DNA from: Nitrospira sp.
GTDB lineage: Bacteria > Nitrospirota > Nitrospiria > Nitrospirales > Nitrospiraceae
DNA: 64,000 bases
Assembly (NCBI GenBank): GCA_018242765.1
Contig: JAFEBH010000020.1
Coordinates: 1-64,000 of the forward strand
Reading direction: 5' to 3'
The notes under the pieces were generated by a model that was given only the letters and a program-made list of their open reading frames with translations, was not told where the DNA came from and made no database searches. This document shows positions 53,395 to 62,652 of the stretch, in pieces (the first letter of the stretch is position 1; every line of letters starts with the position of its first letter). The position numbers and the translations under genes are program-made.

Positions 53395-56225
53395 GGTTGT
53401 CCTCGCAATGCGGGCCGCTTCTCGGAAGGATCACCCGTGAGTCTCGCCTTGTGAGTGGTAAACGGCTGATGATCTTCCGAAGCATTCGGTAATTCATACG
53501 GAAAGACCGTGTGCAATTCCTGAATGGCGTGCAATACATCTTGATTCTGCGCGTCCTTGAGGATCTTGAAATGGATCAGTCCCAGATTGCTGCCGATACA
53601 GAGCTGTCTGCCGTTGCGCATGATATCGAAACTTCGGTGGTGGCGCGAGATGAGACGGCGGTAGGCATCGGCAAAATCGGCCCGGAAGCTGGGGTTCGGA
53701 CTCGGCGTGGAGACAATATCGATCCCCGCCGACGGAGGCTTTGCAGCTTCGGGACGTTCTTTGTCAGGCTCATAGGGCTGCCCGTTGAATTCAGGCCGTT
53801 CGTCCAATAGTACTTTGATCCGCCACGACCAATCGGGCGGCGTGGTTTGCTTCACGGCGATGCCCTCCGGCCACCCGTAGGCGGGAAGTAACATCGGCTC
53901 TTCTTCAAGCCGCGCCCGCAATGCGGGAACCGCCTGCGTCGCCTTGTCATTGAGCACGTCGGCTTTCGCATTCCAGGCCAGGCGCTCGGCGTTGATGTGG
54001 GCACGGATCAGTTGCTGCGCTCGAGAAAGGCGCAAATCGATATCGCGCAAGTATTCCGGCAACACTTTCTTGAATCCGCTGGAGATGAATTGGACGAAAC
54101 GCGAAGGATCCGTATCAGGGTCCGTCCGCTTCCAGTAACTCATCACCTGCGCCGAGCCATAGTGTACGTCTCCGGATAGCAAGACGACTTTGCGGTAGGG
54201 TTCCAACCGCTTGAGCAACGACTCAGTCGCTTTCGGATCAAATGCCCACGCCTCAATCGCATCGGGATTCGTACCGGGCATGCCGCGCAGGTTTTCATTG
54301 CCGTTCTTGATCGCCTCGATGACGTCAAACGCACGATAGGCCAATGGCGCAATCAACTCATCGAACATCGGTGGGCCGAGCACCGGCAGCGGTGCAACGA
54401 CGATCAGCACTTCTTTTCCCGACGGCAACGGACCGGCGGGGATCTGCTTTTCGATCGCGCCGAGAATAATGTTGGTCGGCGGCCCGCCGCGCGTGATCCA
54501 GTTCCGTTGTGTGCGGTTGTCGAGCGCCAGCACGAGATGCCGCGTACCCGGCACTGAAAAGTGCCAGGACAATTGATCGTCAAACTTCGTCACGTCGACC
54601 GTCCGGCGATTCAAGCCGAACAGCTGCTCAATTTCATCGTTGGCTGTTTGCTGCGTCGCCGCCGTTGCAGTGGCGGTGTAGAGCGTGGATGCAAGCTCCA
54701 AGAGCCTTTTGGGTTTTCCTTGCAGATATTTCTCAGGATCATTGCCCCAACCTTGAAACAGGGCAAACGCCAACATGCCGTTACGGACGCAGGCTCGACC
54801 CAAGGGATTCGTCATCACCCGATCACGCCACATCGGATTGAGATTCCAATCATCGGTGACTTCGTGATCATCCCACATCATGTAGGTGGGCACGTTGGCC
54901 ATGGCACGCCGGATCTTATGCTGGTTCTTAAGGGCCTCAAGGCAATTGTCCCGGCCCCGGTCGATCGCAAGCTTGTACAAACCACCGAGATCGCCCGATA
55001 GCTGTTGCATGAAATTTTTGAACGCGCCGAGCTCCTCGGCCGTGAGCCCATCCGCAAACGTATAGATCTTCGAAAACGCGGTGCGCGCCGGGGACCCTTG
55101 TGCCGGTAACTTCCCAAACTGCAGCGTCTCCGTATCGATTGGATCCCGCACGACAGGATCAAAATCATCCTTCTTCTTGATGGCAGATTTCAGCTCCTCC
55201 GCGGTGAGCGTCTTGAATGCACAGTCGGTGAATCGACGCAGCAACGCGTCGGCGATCTTGGGCTGATTCTTGTCATCTCGACGGCGAAAGATCGGCAGCA
55301 CGCTGTCGGGAACCTTGGTATTGTAGTTGGCACGGAACTCGGCAATCGTATCGTCGAAATCCTTGATCGCGGCCGGCTGCCACACCTCGTTATTCCACGC
55401 AAAGAGATACATCGCCGCGAACTCTCCGAAGGACAACAAGTGCGAATGATTATCGACCGTTGTCATCCGCGTTTCCGACAACACGAGATTCTTCCGCATT
55501 CCCGCAGGAAAGTTCTTCTCGTCGGCTGGACTAAACTTCGCCGCGAGTCCATTGGGTTCGTTGGTCGGCAGGAACTCCCGTTTAGCCAAGACCTCTTGGC
55601 CCAGGGCGATCATCTGGGGAAGCACACGCCGTTCCACGTCATCCGCATAGATCTGATCGCCGGCAAGAAGCAATTGATGAATGCGTTGGTTCGGGTCTTG
55701 GACCTTCTCCTTGATCAGATCATCAACCCAGGGAAGCGCATCTGTTAATCCCGATACCTGAATGCGACAGGAGCCATGGATGATTTTCAAATCGATGAGC
55801 TTGTCCGGCGATAGAGCAAAACTAGGCAGTTGATTCAATGCATATCCCAGAGCAAGCCGGCGCTTCTCAAGGGGCGTCGTACTGAGCACGTTGTCTTGAA
55901 GCAAGCCCAGCGACTTCAGATCGTGCTTGGCGCCGCCCGTTTTTTCAGTCAGCGAGAGGTTGTAGGAGTAGAGCTGCCCAGGCTTGAGAACATCGATGCC
56001 GGTGAGCTTCATCATCACGACCGTGATGTGCAGCTTGTCTCCGATGGCGATCGTGTCGGATTTATCAGTATCGCGGCTGAACTTCGGCGTGTCACCGACC
56101 TTGGCGAGCCCCTCAAACAAGGACAGCTGCACGGAACAGGCCTTGCTCAGCGCAACCCACACAGAAACTAAGCTCGGTTCAACTCGGCGGAGGATGGGAC
56201 CGGACAGAATCAGCGGCAGTTCCAC
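53391..56225 (-). CDS. Giant-operon protein A: PhoD-like metallophosphoesterase (944 aa)
   Basis: Start GTG with gagg upstream. An N-terminal Ig-like region (1-145) precedes the PhoD/alkaline-phosphatase-D core, which shows HGSC (150-153), GDQIYAD (189-195), WDDHEVTDDWN (451-461) and LLSGDVHYG (682-690). These supply the metal and nucleophile ligands of this superfamily. Ordinary PhoD proteins are Tat-exported, but this one lacks any signal peptide and is about twice the usual length, so it is likely cytoplasmic. It may hydrolyse phosphodiesters or phosphomonoesters. It is the first gene of the operon. Confidence 0.92.
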   Translation of the reverse strand: MELPLILSGPILRRVEPSLVSVWVALSKACSVQLSLFEGLAKVGDTPKFSRDTDKSDTIAIGDKLHITVVMMKLTGIDVLKPGQLYSYNLSLTEKTGGAKHDLKSLGLLQDNVLSTTPLEKRRLALGYALNQLPSFALSPDKLIDLKIIHGSCRIQVSGLTDALPWVDDLIKEKVQDPNQRIHQLLLAGDQIYADDVERRVLPQMIALGQEVLAKREFLPTNEPNGLAAKFSPADEKNFPAGMRKNLVLSETRMTTVDNHSHLLSFGEFAAMYLFAWNNEVWQPAAIKDFDDTIAEFRANYNTKVPDSVLPIFRRRDDKNQPKIADALLRRFTDCAFKTLTAEELKSAIKKKDDFDPVVRDPIDTETLQFGKLPAQGSPARTAFSKIYTFADGLTAEELGAFKNFMQQLSGDLGGLYKLAIDRGRDNCLEALKNQHKIRRAMANVPTYMMWDDHEVTDDWNLNPMWRDRVMTNPLGRACVRNGMLAFALFQGWGNDPEKYLQGKPKRLLELASTLYTATATAATQQTANDEIEQLFGLNRRTVDVTKFDDQLSWHFSVPGTRHLVLALDNRTQRNWITRGGPPTNIILGAIEKQIPAGPLPSGKEVLIVVAPLPVLGPPMFDELIAPLAYRAFDVIEAIKNGNENLRGMPGTNPDAIEAWAFDPKATESLLKRLEPYRKVVLLSGDVHYGSAQVMSYWKRTDPDTDPSRFVQFISSGFKKVLPEYLRDIDLRLSRAQQLIRAHINAERLAWNAKADVLNDKATQAVPALRARLEEEPMLLPAYGWPEGIAVKQTTPPDWSWRIKVLLDERPEFNGQPYEPDKERPEAAKPPSAGIDIVSTPSPNPSFRADFADAYRRLISRHHRSFDIMRNGRQLCIGSNLGLIHFKILKDAQNQDVLHAIQELHTVFPYELPNASEDHQPFTTHKARLTGDPSEKRPALRGQP

Positions 56226-56401
56226 AGCGAACCTCGCAAGAAGTCCGACCAGCAGCCCTTGACACTTGCCCGCATGCGACCGAGTGCAAGTATATATACG
56301 AGCCGCTCCTCCGCCATCAAGCTAAAAGATTGGGCCTGCCGCATGTGGGATTGCGAAAAACTATGGGTAGAAAGGGGAATTCCTACGGCAAGACAATGGC
56401 C

Positions 56402-57373
56402 TCAGGGCGTTGGTACCCGCTGAGCGGTAAACTCTACCGACGGGTGAACGGAATAGCCACCACTGGCTTCAAGGGTAAACCGAATAGTATCAGACATGAC
56501 CTGTCCTATGTAGCGATGGGTGACCTCCTTCCAGGGATTGTCGTCACCTACCCTCTCCTGGCTGCGAGTACTGAAACTGATCCAGTCGCCTTCAAGTTTG
56601 ACCTGCTCAATGGTGAGACGTCCCTTGAGATAGGTGGCAGTACCGTGTAATGCGCTTCCCAGGTATTTGAATTCAAAGACCTCATCATGCTGGTCACCCC
56701 AACTGTACTGCACTCGGGCCGTCCAGCGTCCCGTGACATCTACGGTTGGTTTGGTCACTGCGGCAGGCTCGAAAGGCACAGGCGCGGTGGATGGCTTCTG
56801 CAGCATGATCACGGCACCCAGCACGACAATCGCTGCCAGCCCAGCCAACATCAGTTGAAGATTCAGAGACCCTGGCTTGCCCGCCTGTCCTTCCGCACCA
56901 GCCTGCGTGTCCTGATTAGGCAACAGCTCTCGCAGACTCTTCACCAACCGTTCTACATCACCACGCCAGCTGGCATCAGACAACACGACCGCTTGGCGAC
57001 GAGCCAGACCAACGATTGCAGCCGGCAGGTCGGTCTCGCTAGGCATGACGGCGCCGCCCACCAACAGAGGAATGACTGGTCTTCCTGAGCTAAGAGCCGC
57101 CGCAATCTCTTGACGCACAAAATCATGCGGATCGTTCAGCCGTCTTGTGCCGTCAGTTCCGGCCGTCAGCCAACGCGGGCCCATCATCACCAGCACGACA
57201 TCGACCGTCTTCATGTGGGATTCGATGGCCTGCACGAAATCCTCGCCGGGGCGGATATCGTCCACGTCGCGGAACACCGTGTCAGCACCAAAAGTCGCTT
57301 CCAGGTCATCCGCCAGTCGCCCAGCAAACCCGGCGCTGTCATCCCGTCGGTAGGAAAGAAAGAAGCCGGCCAT
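56402..57373 (-). CDS. TIR-TM-lipocalin-like protein
   Basis: 323 residues; gaggg precedes the ATG. A TIR domain covers about 1-150 (FFLSYRRDDSAGFAGRLADD; TVFRDVDDIRPGEDF; catalytic-type Glu89 in DFVRQEIAAAL). One TM helix (172-191: LQLMLAGLAAIVVLGAVIML) and a C-terminal beta-rich domain (about 210-323: DVTGRWTARVQYSWGDQHDE) resembling a small ligand-binding barrel follow. In phage-defence systems TIR domains cleave NAD+ or make signals. It is encoded 177 bp upstream of the giant operon, same strand, so it may be a sensor or effector of it. Function is inference. Confidence 0.88.
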   Translation of the reverse strand: MAGFFLSYRRDDSAGFAGRLADDLEATFGADTVFRDVDDIRPGEDFVQAIESHMKTVDVVLVMMGPRWLTAGTDGTRRLNDPHDFVRQEIAAALSSGRPVIPLLVGGAVMPSETDLPAAIVGLARRQAVVLSDASWRGDVERLVKSLRELLPNQDTQAGAEGQAGKPGSLNLQLMLAGLAAIVVLGAVIMLQKPSTAPVPFEPAAVTKPTVDVTGRWTARVQYSWGDQHDEVFEFKYLGSALHGTATYLKGRLTIEQVKLEGDWISFSTRSQERVGDDNPWKEVTHRYIGQVMSDTIRFTLEASGGYSVHPSVEFTAQRVPTP

Positions 57374-58091
57374 CGATCAGTACCCTCTGGAATGTCCAAA
57401 TTTTACATTCTGGGCCAACGCTCGACTCACTCGTGCTTGCCGCATGGCTGTTTTCCAACTTGCAGAAAGCTAAAGGCCTGGTCTCTGGCGGAAAGGCATA
57501 CACCGTTTTCCTAATCCCTGCAACCATTCTTGATGGACCAAGGCTTTATGGATAACCGAACAGGATTGAAACGAAATTCGTTATGAGGGTTCAGCAAATG
57601 AGCATGCCGATGGCGCACAAATAGTGCGCTACCACACCTGCACGATACAACACTTCAGATACTGCCTATTGGTCGGCACTGAGCCTTCGTTGTTCGAGTC
57701 ATTGAAAGATGAAACACCGGATGGGGAGTCATCTCTCGCCTAGAACGTCACAGTATCGACAAGAATCTTCGGATGTGCACAAACCACGGCGCTGAGCCGC
57801 GCTCCAGATTCTGACAGCGGACAGAACGACACCGGGCAGCAAGCTAGAACTCAGTTCATTTCCATTCGGCATCGTGGCACACAATAAAGATTCCCGACCC
57901 CTTTTATAGTAAAGACAACACGACAAACCATTGACGAATTATTCTTTTCAGGCCGTCAAATTTGACGCAATGGCCTTCACGGTTTAACTACGTACCTATC
58001 AAAACACTGCAATATTGATATCTGACACTTTGGCTCAGCACTTGCTTCACTTCTCCGGCAGCAGTGAACTCAACCACATTGGGAGGGATCA
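57374..58091. other. Intergenic region, no gene recognised
   Basis: About 720 bp between the TIR-TM gene and the zinc-ribbon gene, which run away from each other, so both upstream regions lie here. Only weak leftward frames are open (for example 57729-57926, Cys-rich but without a ribosome site). No repeat, RNA gene or hairpin stands out on reading. Confidence 0.5.
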
Positions 58092-58265
58092 ATGGAATGT
58101 CCGAAGTGCAAAGGGATGATGATGTTGGAGCGGTTTTCGGATTTCTTTTTGGTGTTCTATGCCTGGAAATGCATCAACTGCGGCGCCATGATCGACCGCA
58201 CCATTTCCAATAATCGCCGGAAGAGTCTGGCTGCCCGTGAAGCGCAGGCCGTCGCTGCGCACTAA
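58092..58265 (+). CDS. 57-residue zinc-ribbon protein
   Basis: The frame reads MECPKCKGMMMLERFSDFFL, then VFYAWKCINCGAMID, and ends with a basic Arg/Lys/Ala tail. Two CxxC pairs (Cys3/Cys6, Cys27/Cys30) form a zinc ribbon. ggagg with correct spacing precedes the ATG. The size and sequence look like conserved single-gene zinc-ribbon proteins of Nitrospira, but the role is unknown; RNA or ribosome binding is one guess. It is convergent with the TIR-NACHT gene. Confidence 0.8.
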   Translation: MECPKCKGMMMLERFSDFFLVFYAWKCINCGAMIDRTISNNRRKSLAAREAQAVAAH

Positions 58266-58371
58266 AGATGCACAGTTACAGGGGTCGGGATTTCATTGCT
58301 CGTCGGTTGCTCTGAAAATTCATCACTAAAGACTCCCGACCCTATTACTCTCTCATATTCTTGGCCACAGA

Positions 58372-61119
58372 CTATTCTTTTCGCACACTGTGAGCTTGTG
58401 GCGGAAGTCCCGCAAAGTATTCGAGGAGAGTCCGGTGGATGAACATGTAACCACCACCGACCTTCTTGAGGAGAATCAGTTTGGCGCAATGGTCGAGGAA
58501 CGGAATGAACCGAAAAGGCGTGGAGCCGGTCAGCCAGAGGATTAATCGTAGTGCGTAGTGTTTCACCACCGCTGAACCACCACGATTGAGCCCCACGCTT
58601 AGCCCGGTGAACAGTCCGATAGCCACGGCACTATTATCATATAACCACAGCGCGGCGACCAACCCTGTGAGCAAGCCGCATATTAAAAATGCAGCTAATC
58701 CATTTTTCAGTGATAATTTAATTCCTTGATTGGGAATGGCCTTATCAACTCTAACCATATCGATCAACCCACCGCTTAAACCAAAGCTCAGCCCGAAAAA
58801 CACTGCAATAGCTGCTGCAATTTCCCGACCGACTCTCAACCCTTCGCTGAGTCCGTCAACTAGACCTTTCAATAGCCCAAGGAATAGACCAGCACCTAGC
58901 CCTATGACCGAGACTGCAATCGCTTTTCTCCAGAACTGTTTCAATCGCAAACGCATAGTTTCAACGGGATGTATTTCATTCAGCAAACCAATCCCCAAAC
59001 CGCCTGGCAGACAACCCACTAGCATGCCGATCACCATGAACGCCAGCCAGTTTCCCCCTTCTAGGGCATTGGCTGATTTGAATGATAGTGCAAATATTAC
59101 GGCGACTAACCCACCGACAAACCCACTCATGACGATATTTTTTAGTGATGATGTTGACCGACAGCCCAGAAAAACGACCACTCCTGAGGTCAACCCAGCA
59201 AACAGCCCATCCCCTAGCCCCTCTTTAAACCCGAAGAACAGTATGGAGCCCAAACCAATTAGCAACCAGAAGAGCAGTCCGACACCCAATGCCGTCACCG
59301 CCTCATAAGCCAACCGTTGTCTCCTGGAACTCAACCAGCTAGGTTGAAGTTCCTCCACCATGAACACCGACTGTGACTGCTCTTTCATTTTTCCAGCCAA
59401 CCACGAGAGCCAGTCTATGGCCTGATTTTTGAGAAGTGAATTCGCAGTTGATCCTTTTCTCTCAAACATCCGTTCAACATAAAGCTGCAAGATGTGCTCT
59501 CGACGTACCGTCGAAGAAACCGCCCCGCCCAAATTCAAATTCTTGCTGTCAACACCTTCACTGGCCAAGCTCATGATGCTCAGCATCAACGGCGTCTTCG
59601 TCAATTCTCGCAAATCAGGATCACTCCTAAGCGCCTGTTGAAGTCCCGCTAATTGTGGGCCACCGGCTAGCAGAAACTCGTTCACATCTTCTGGGCTCAA
59701 CGGTTCGAGGCAGACTGCACCGTTCAGATGTAGGCGTTCGGGAAGCCACTGATATTCCTTCAGGCGACAACACACAACCATGCCTGACGGCTTCTTGTTC
59801 TCGATGAACTGATTGATGGCCGCCACGCAATCCGGTTGGAAGATAATTTGAACTTCATCCAGTCCATCCAACAGCGGCAGGAGATAATCCTGTTCTAGCC
59901 ACGCCGTTGCGATCGATTTTGGAATGCGGTACTTTGCAGATAGCTCAACCGCAAGCCATTCCTCAATGGACTGATTCTTCTCCCAGCTAGAGAGATTCAA
60001 CACGATAGGTACTCGTTCCTTGGAATCGTTCTTTGCTCTGACAATCAAGGCAGCAGCAAGCTCTAGCAAGCTAGTCGTCTTCCCGGAACCCGGCTCGCCC
60101 AGGATGAGGAGCAAGCCCATCGCGTCAAACACAGTATTGATGTTGCGATCCTTCAGGAGTAGATGGCGACGCTGATCTGGAATAGCAACGATGTGCTTCC
60201 ATGGTGGTTCAACAGCCTCATCCATCGCATGCTTGCCAAGAGAAATCAGCACCTCATGGTAGAGAGACTGCATCAGCACCCCATCAACCCAATACTCCTG
60301 AACACGATCAAGAAGGATCAGCAGTTGCGCGCGTTGTTCTTGATCTGGAGGAACGGCAATTGCCGGATAGAGCCGCGCTTCTGAAACAGACAACTCAGCA
60401 AGTTGTCCTACTTTACCCGCAGTGTACACCTTGTCAGCATCTTCCGGGCGTAGTTCGAGGTACAGGCGAACGCTACCGGCCACAACTCTCGTCAGTTTGA
60501 CTTCATCGATTTTGAACTGAGTCTTGATTGACCTCATCAACATCTGCTGGTGCTTTTCCGAAAATGTATCCACATCTCCTGGCAAGCGAAGCTCAAGAAT
60601 TATTTTTGCTTTATCAGGAAGCAGATTACTCTCTTCAACTCCTCGATTAACCTTTGGCTCGTTTACGAACACATCAGCGGTTTGTTGGTCAGGCTTTTTG
60701 TTAGTGATTCCCCAAATCAGTTGCTTGTACGGGTCTGGCTCGGTTTCTCGCAGATCCACCCAATGCAGACTCTTGAGCAGGATTGGGAGTTTCGGCGTTA
60801 CCGTTGCTGAGGGCAAGACTACGGGAATCACAGGGCAGGCGCGCTCGACAAACTCACTAAGAAAGGCCCTCATTTCCATGTTTTGCCAGGGGCCGATACC
60901 ACTCTTTCCGACAAACACGGCGGCTGTCTTGATGATTTTAATCTGCTCTTCAAGAACTACTTGCCATGCTGTCCCAGGCCGTATTTCCCGTTCATCTAGC
61001 CATGGTTTGAGCCCCCTATGCGACAACTGATCGGCAATCTGGCGGATCTCCGGTTTGTCCTCACCGTTGTGGCAGAGGAAAACATCGAACTGTTCGTTAT
61101 TGGGCATGGAATCGCTCAT
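58372..61119 (-). CDS. TIR-NACHT-multi-TM protein
   Basis: 915 residues. A TIR domain (about 10-145: FDVFLCHNGEDKPEIRQIAD; candidate catalytic Glu82 in PWQNMEM) is followed by an about 80-residue beta-alpha module (172-250: LELRLPGDVDTF, VAGSVRLYLELRPEDADKV), then a NACHT ATPase with Walker A GEPGSGKTTS (341-350) and Walker B LLPLLDGLDEV (413-423). Residues about 630-860 form a Gly-rich series of TM helices (LGAGLFLGLLKGLVDGLSEG). The C-terminus VGGGYMFIHRTLLEYFA is conserved in cyanobacterial-type NACHT proteins. It is probably a membrane-anchored STAND sensor with an NADase effector. No ribosome site is obvious. Confidence 0.9.
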   Translation of the reverse strand: MSDSMPNNEQFDVFLCHNGEDKPEIRQIADQLSHRGLKPWLDEREIRPGTAWQVVLEEQIKIIKTAAVFVGKSGIGPWQNMEMRAFLSEFVERACPVIPVVLPSATVTPKLPILLKSLHWVDLRETEPDPYKQLIWGITNKKPDQQTADVFVNEPKVNRGVEESNLLPDKAKIILELRLPGDVDTFSEKHQQMLMRSIKTQFKIDEVKLTRVVAGSVRLYLELRPEDADKVYTAGKVGQLAELSVSEARLYPAIAVPPDQEQRAQLLILLDRVQEYWVDGVLMQSLYHEVLISLGKHAMDEAVEPPWKHIVAIPDQRRHLLLKDRNINTVFDAMGLLLILGEPGSGKTTSLLELAAALIVRAKNDSKERVPIVLNLSSWEKNQSIEEWLAVELSAKYRIPKSIATAWLEQDYLLPLLDGLDEVQIIFQPDCVAAINQFIENKKPSGMVVCCRLKEYQWLPERLHLNGAVCLEPLSPEDVNEFLLAGGPQLAGLQQALRSDPDLRELTKTPLMLSIMSLASEGVDSKNLNLGGAVSSTVRREHILQLYVERMFERKGSTANSLLKNQAIDWLSWLAGKMKEQSQSVFMVEELQPSWLSSRRQRLAYEAVTALGVGLLFWLLIGLGSILFFGFKEGLGDGLFAGLTSGVVVFLGCRSTSSLKNIVMSGFVGGLVAVIFALSFKSANALEGGNWLAFMVIGMLVGCLPGGLGIGLLNEIHPVETMRLRLKQFWRKAIAVSVIGLGAGLFLGLLKGLVDGLSEGLRVGREIAAAIAVFFGLSFGLSGGLIDMVRVDKAIPNQGIKLSLKNGLAAFLICGLLTGLVAALWLYDNSAVAIGLFTGLSVGLNRGGSAVVKHYALRLILWLTGSTPFRFIPFLDHCAKLILLKKVGGGYMFIHRTLLEYFAGLPPQAHSVRKE

Positions 61120-61321
61120 ACGTCAACAACTCGATGCGCAGAATAGCGTAAACCGTTATGACTCGGTCTTAAAGGCACGCCGCCCACCGCCTTGCGTACA
61201 CAAATCGGGGACATTTTACGTATTACGGATAGGAAGGTCTACAGAGCTACGTGAAAGAATGGCATCAGGCGTTTGAACCTATACCACTGGTGTTGCACAT
61301 GTCCAATACAGTGACCAGCAG

Positions 61322-62509
61322 TTACAACACCTGCACAATAAAACACTTCAAGTACCGCATCTCCGGCATGCTGGCGAGGATGGGATGGTCGGCGCTCTGG
61401 CCTCGTTGCACGATCAGGCGAATGTCCCGCTTGGCATCGCGTGCTGCGAGACGAATACTCTTCCAGAGATCCTCTTCAGAAACCGGGTGGGAGCAAGAGC
61501 TCGTGACGAGAAACCCCTCCGGCTTGAGCAGTTTCAACCCCAGTAGATTGACATCCTTGTATCCAGTCAACGCGCCGGCCAGGGCCTGTTGGCTACGAGC
61601 AAAAGCCGGCGGATCAAGCATCACGACATCATAACGTCGCCCTGCTTTCACCAACTTGCGCATGTCTTCAAAGGCATCGGCCTGCCGATAGGTACAGCGA
61701 TCCTCCACTTTGTTCATCGTGGCATGTGTTCGAGCCATGGCCAATGTGTCTTGACTGACATCAAGGCCCTCCACTGATACAGCCCCGGCCAGCGCGGCAT
61801 GGATGCCAAATGCGCCGGTATGGCAGAATACTTCTAATACGTCGGCTCCTGCCGCCAGTTTGGCGGCAGCCAGCCGGTTTTCCCGTTGATCGCAAAACCA
61901 GCCGGTCTTCTGGCCCTTTTCAACATCGACGAGAAACTTTGCCGGCCCTTCCTGAATCTCAACTTGCGTCGAGCCGCCGCCCGAGAGAAACCTTCGTTCG
62001 AGCGGCAAGCCTTCAAGTTGACGACTCTTGGCCTCGTTCCGTAGATAGACGCTCGTGATGTCCAATTCCTTCATGAGCACATTCGCGATCAGTTCCTTCC
62101 GGCTATCCATGCCGAACGAAAGGCACTGCATGACCAGTAGTTGATCGTACCGATCCACGATCAAGCCTGGCAGTCGATCGCCTTCCGCATAAATCAGCCG
62201 GTACGCATTGGACTGTGTAACGACGCGCTGCCGGAGGCGGATCGCCTGCTGAATTCGACCGCGCCAGAACGTTTCGTCGATTGGCTCATCCTCAAACGTG
62301 AGGAGACGGACACGGATTTTCGAGGCGGGATTATAGAGACCACGTCCATAGAATTTCCCGTCGGCGGTCAGCACATCAACCAGGTCTCCAGCGGCTGCCT
62401 GACCGACGAGCGATCCGACATGTCCGGCATAGAGCCACAGATGCCGACTTTCAGGACCGCGTGCAGCCGTGAGACGAACGTGGGCGGTCGGTGTCCTATC
62501 ATTTCCCAT
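61322..62509 (-). CDS. RlmI-type class I SAM-dependent RNA methyltransferase
   Basis: 395 residues. The N-terminal PUA-like domain (ESRHLWLYAGHVGSLVGQAA) and an EEHEE-like linker precede the Rossmann methyltransferase with VLEVFCHTGAFGIHAALAGA (motif I), VMLDPPAFARS (motif IV) and SSCSHPVSEEDL. These match the YccW/RlmI group that makes 5-methylcytosine in 23S rRNA. The DPPAF motif and SCSH catalytic Cys are intact. The start is uncertain; it lies divergent to the decarboxylase gene. Confidence 0.92.
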   Translation of the reverse strand: MGNDRTPTAHVRLTAARGPESRHLWLYAGHVGSLVGQAAAGDLVDVLTADGKFYGRGLYNPASKIRVRLLTFEDEPIDETFWRGRIQQAIRLRQRVVTQSNAYRLIYAEGDRLPGLIVDRYDQLLVMQCLSFGMDSRKELIANVLMKELDITSVYLRNEAKSRQLEGLPLERRFLSGGGSTQVEIQEGPAKFLVDVEKGQKTGWFCDQRENRLAAAKLAAGADVLEVFCHTGAFGIHAALAGAVSVEGLDVSQDTLAMARTHATMNKVEDRCTYRQADAFEDMRKLVKAGRRYDVVMLDPPAFARSQQALAGALTGYKDVNLLGLKLLKPEGFLVTSSCSHPVSEEDLWKSIRLAARDAKRDIRLIVQRGQSADHPILASMPEMRYLKCFIVQVL

Positions 62510-62652
62510 AACTATGGTTGCCCCTCATCTGATAAGTGAATGGTCACGCGCTGACCGCAGTACATCGCGTGTCGGCCGGTTGTTCTTGACGAACCGAAGT
62601 CAGTATGTTTTCTTGAAGCTAGCTCGTCTCACTCTCCACGGAAAGCGAACTC

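Noticed and set aside
40763..56225. Contractile injection or secretion system
   Set aside because: No sheath, tube, baseplate, AAA+ or secretion motifs are recognisable, and the genes do not resemble those systems.
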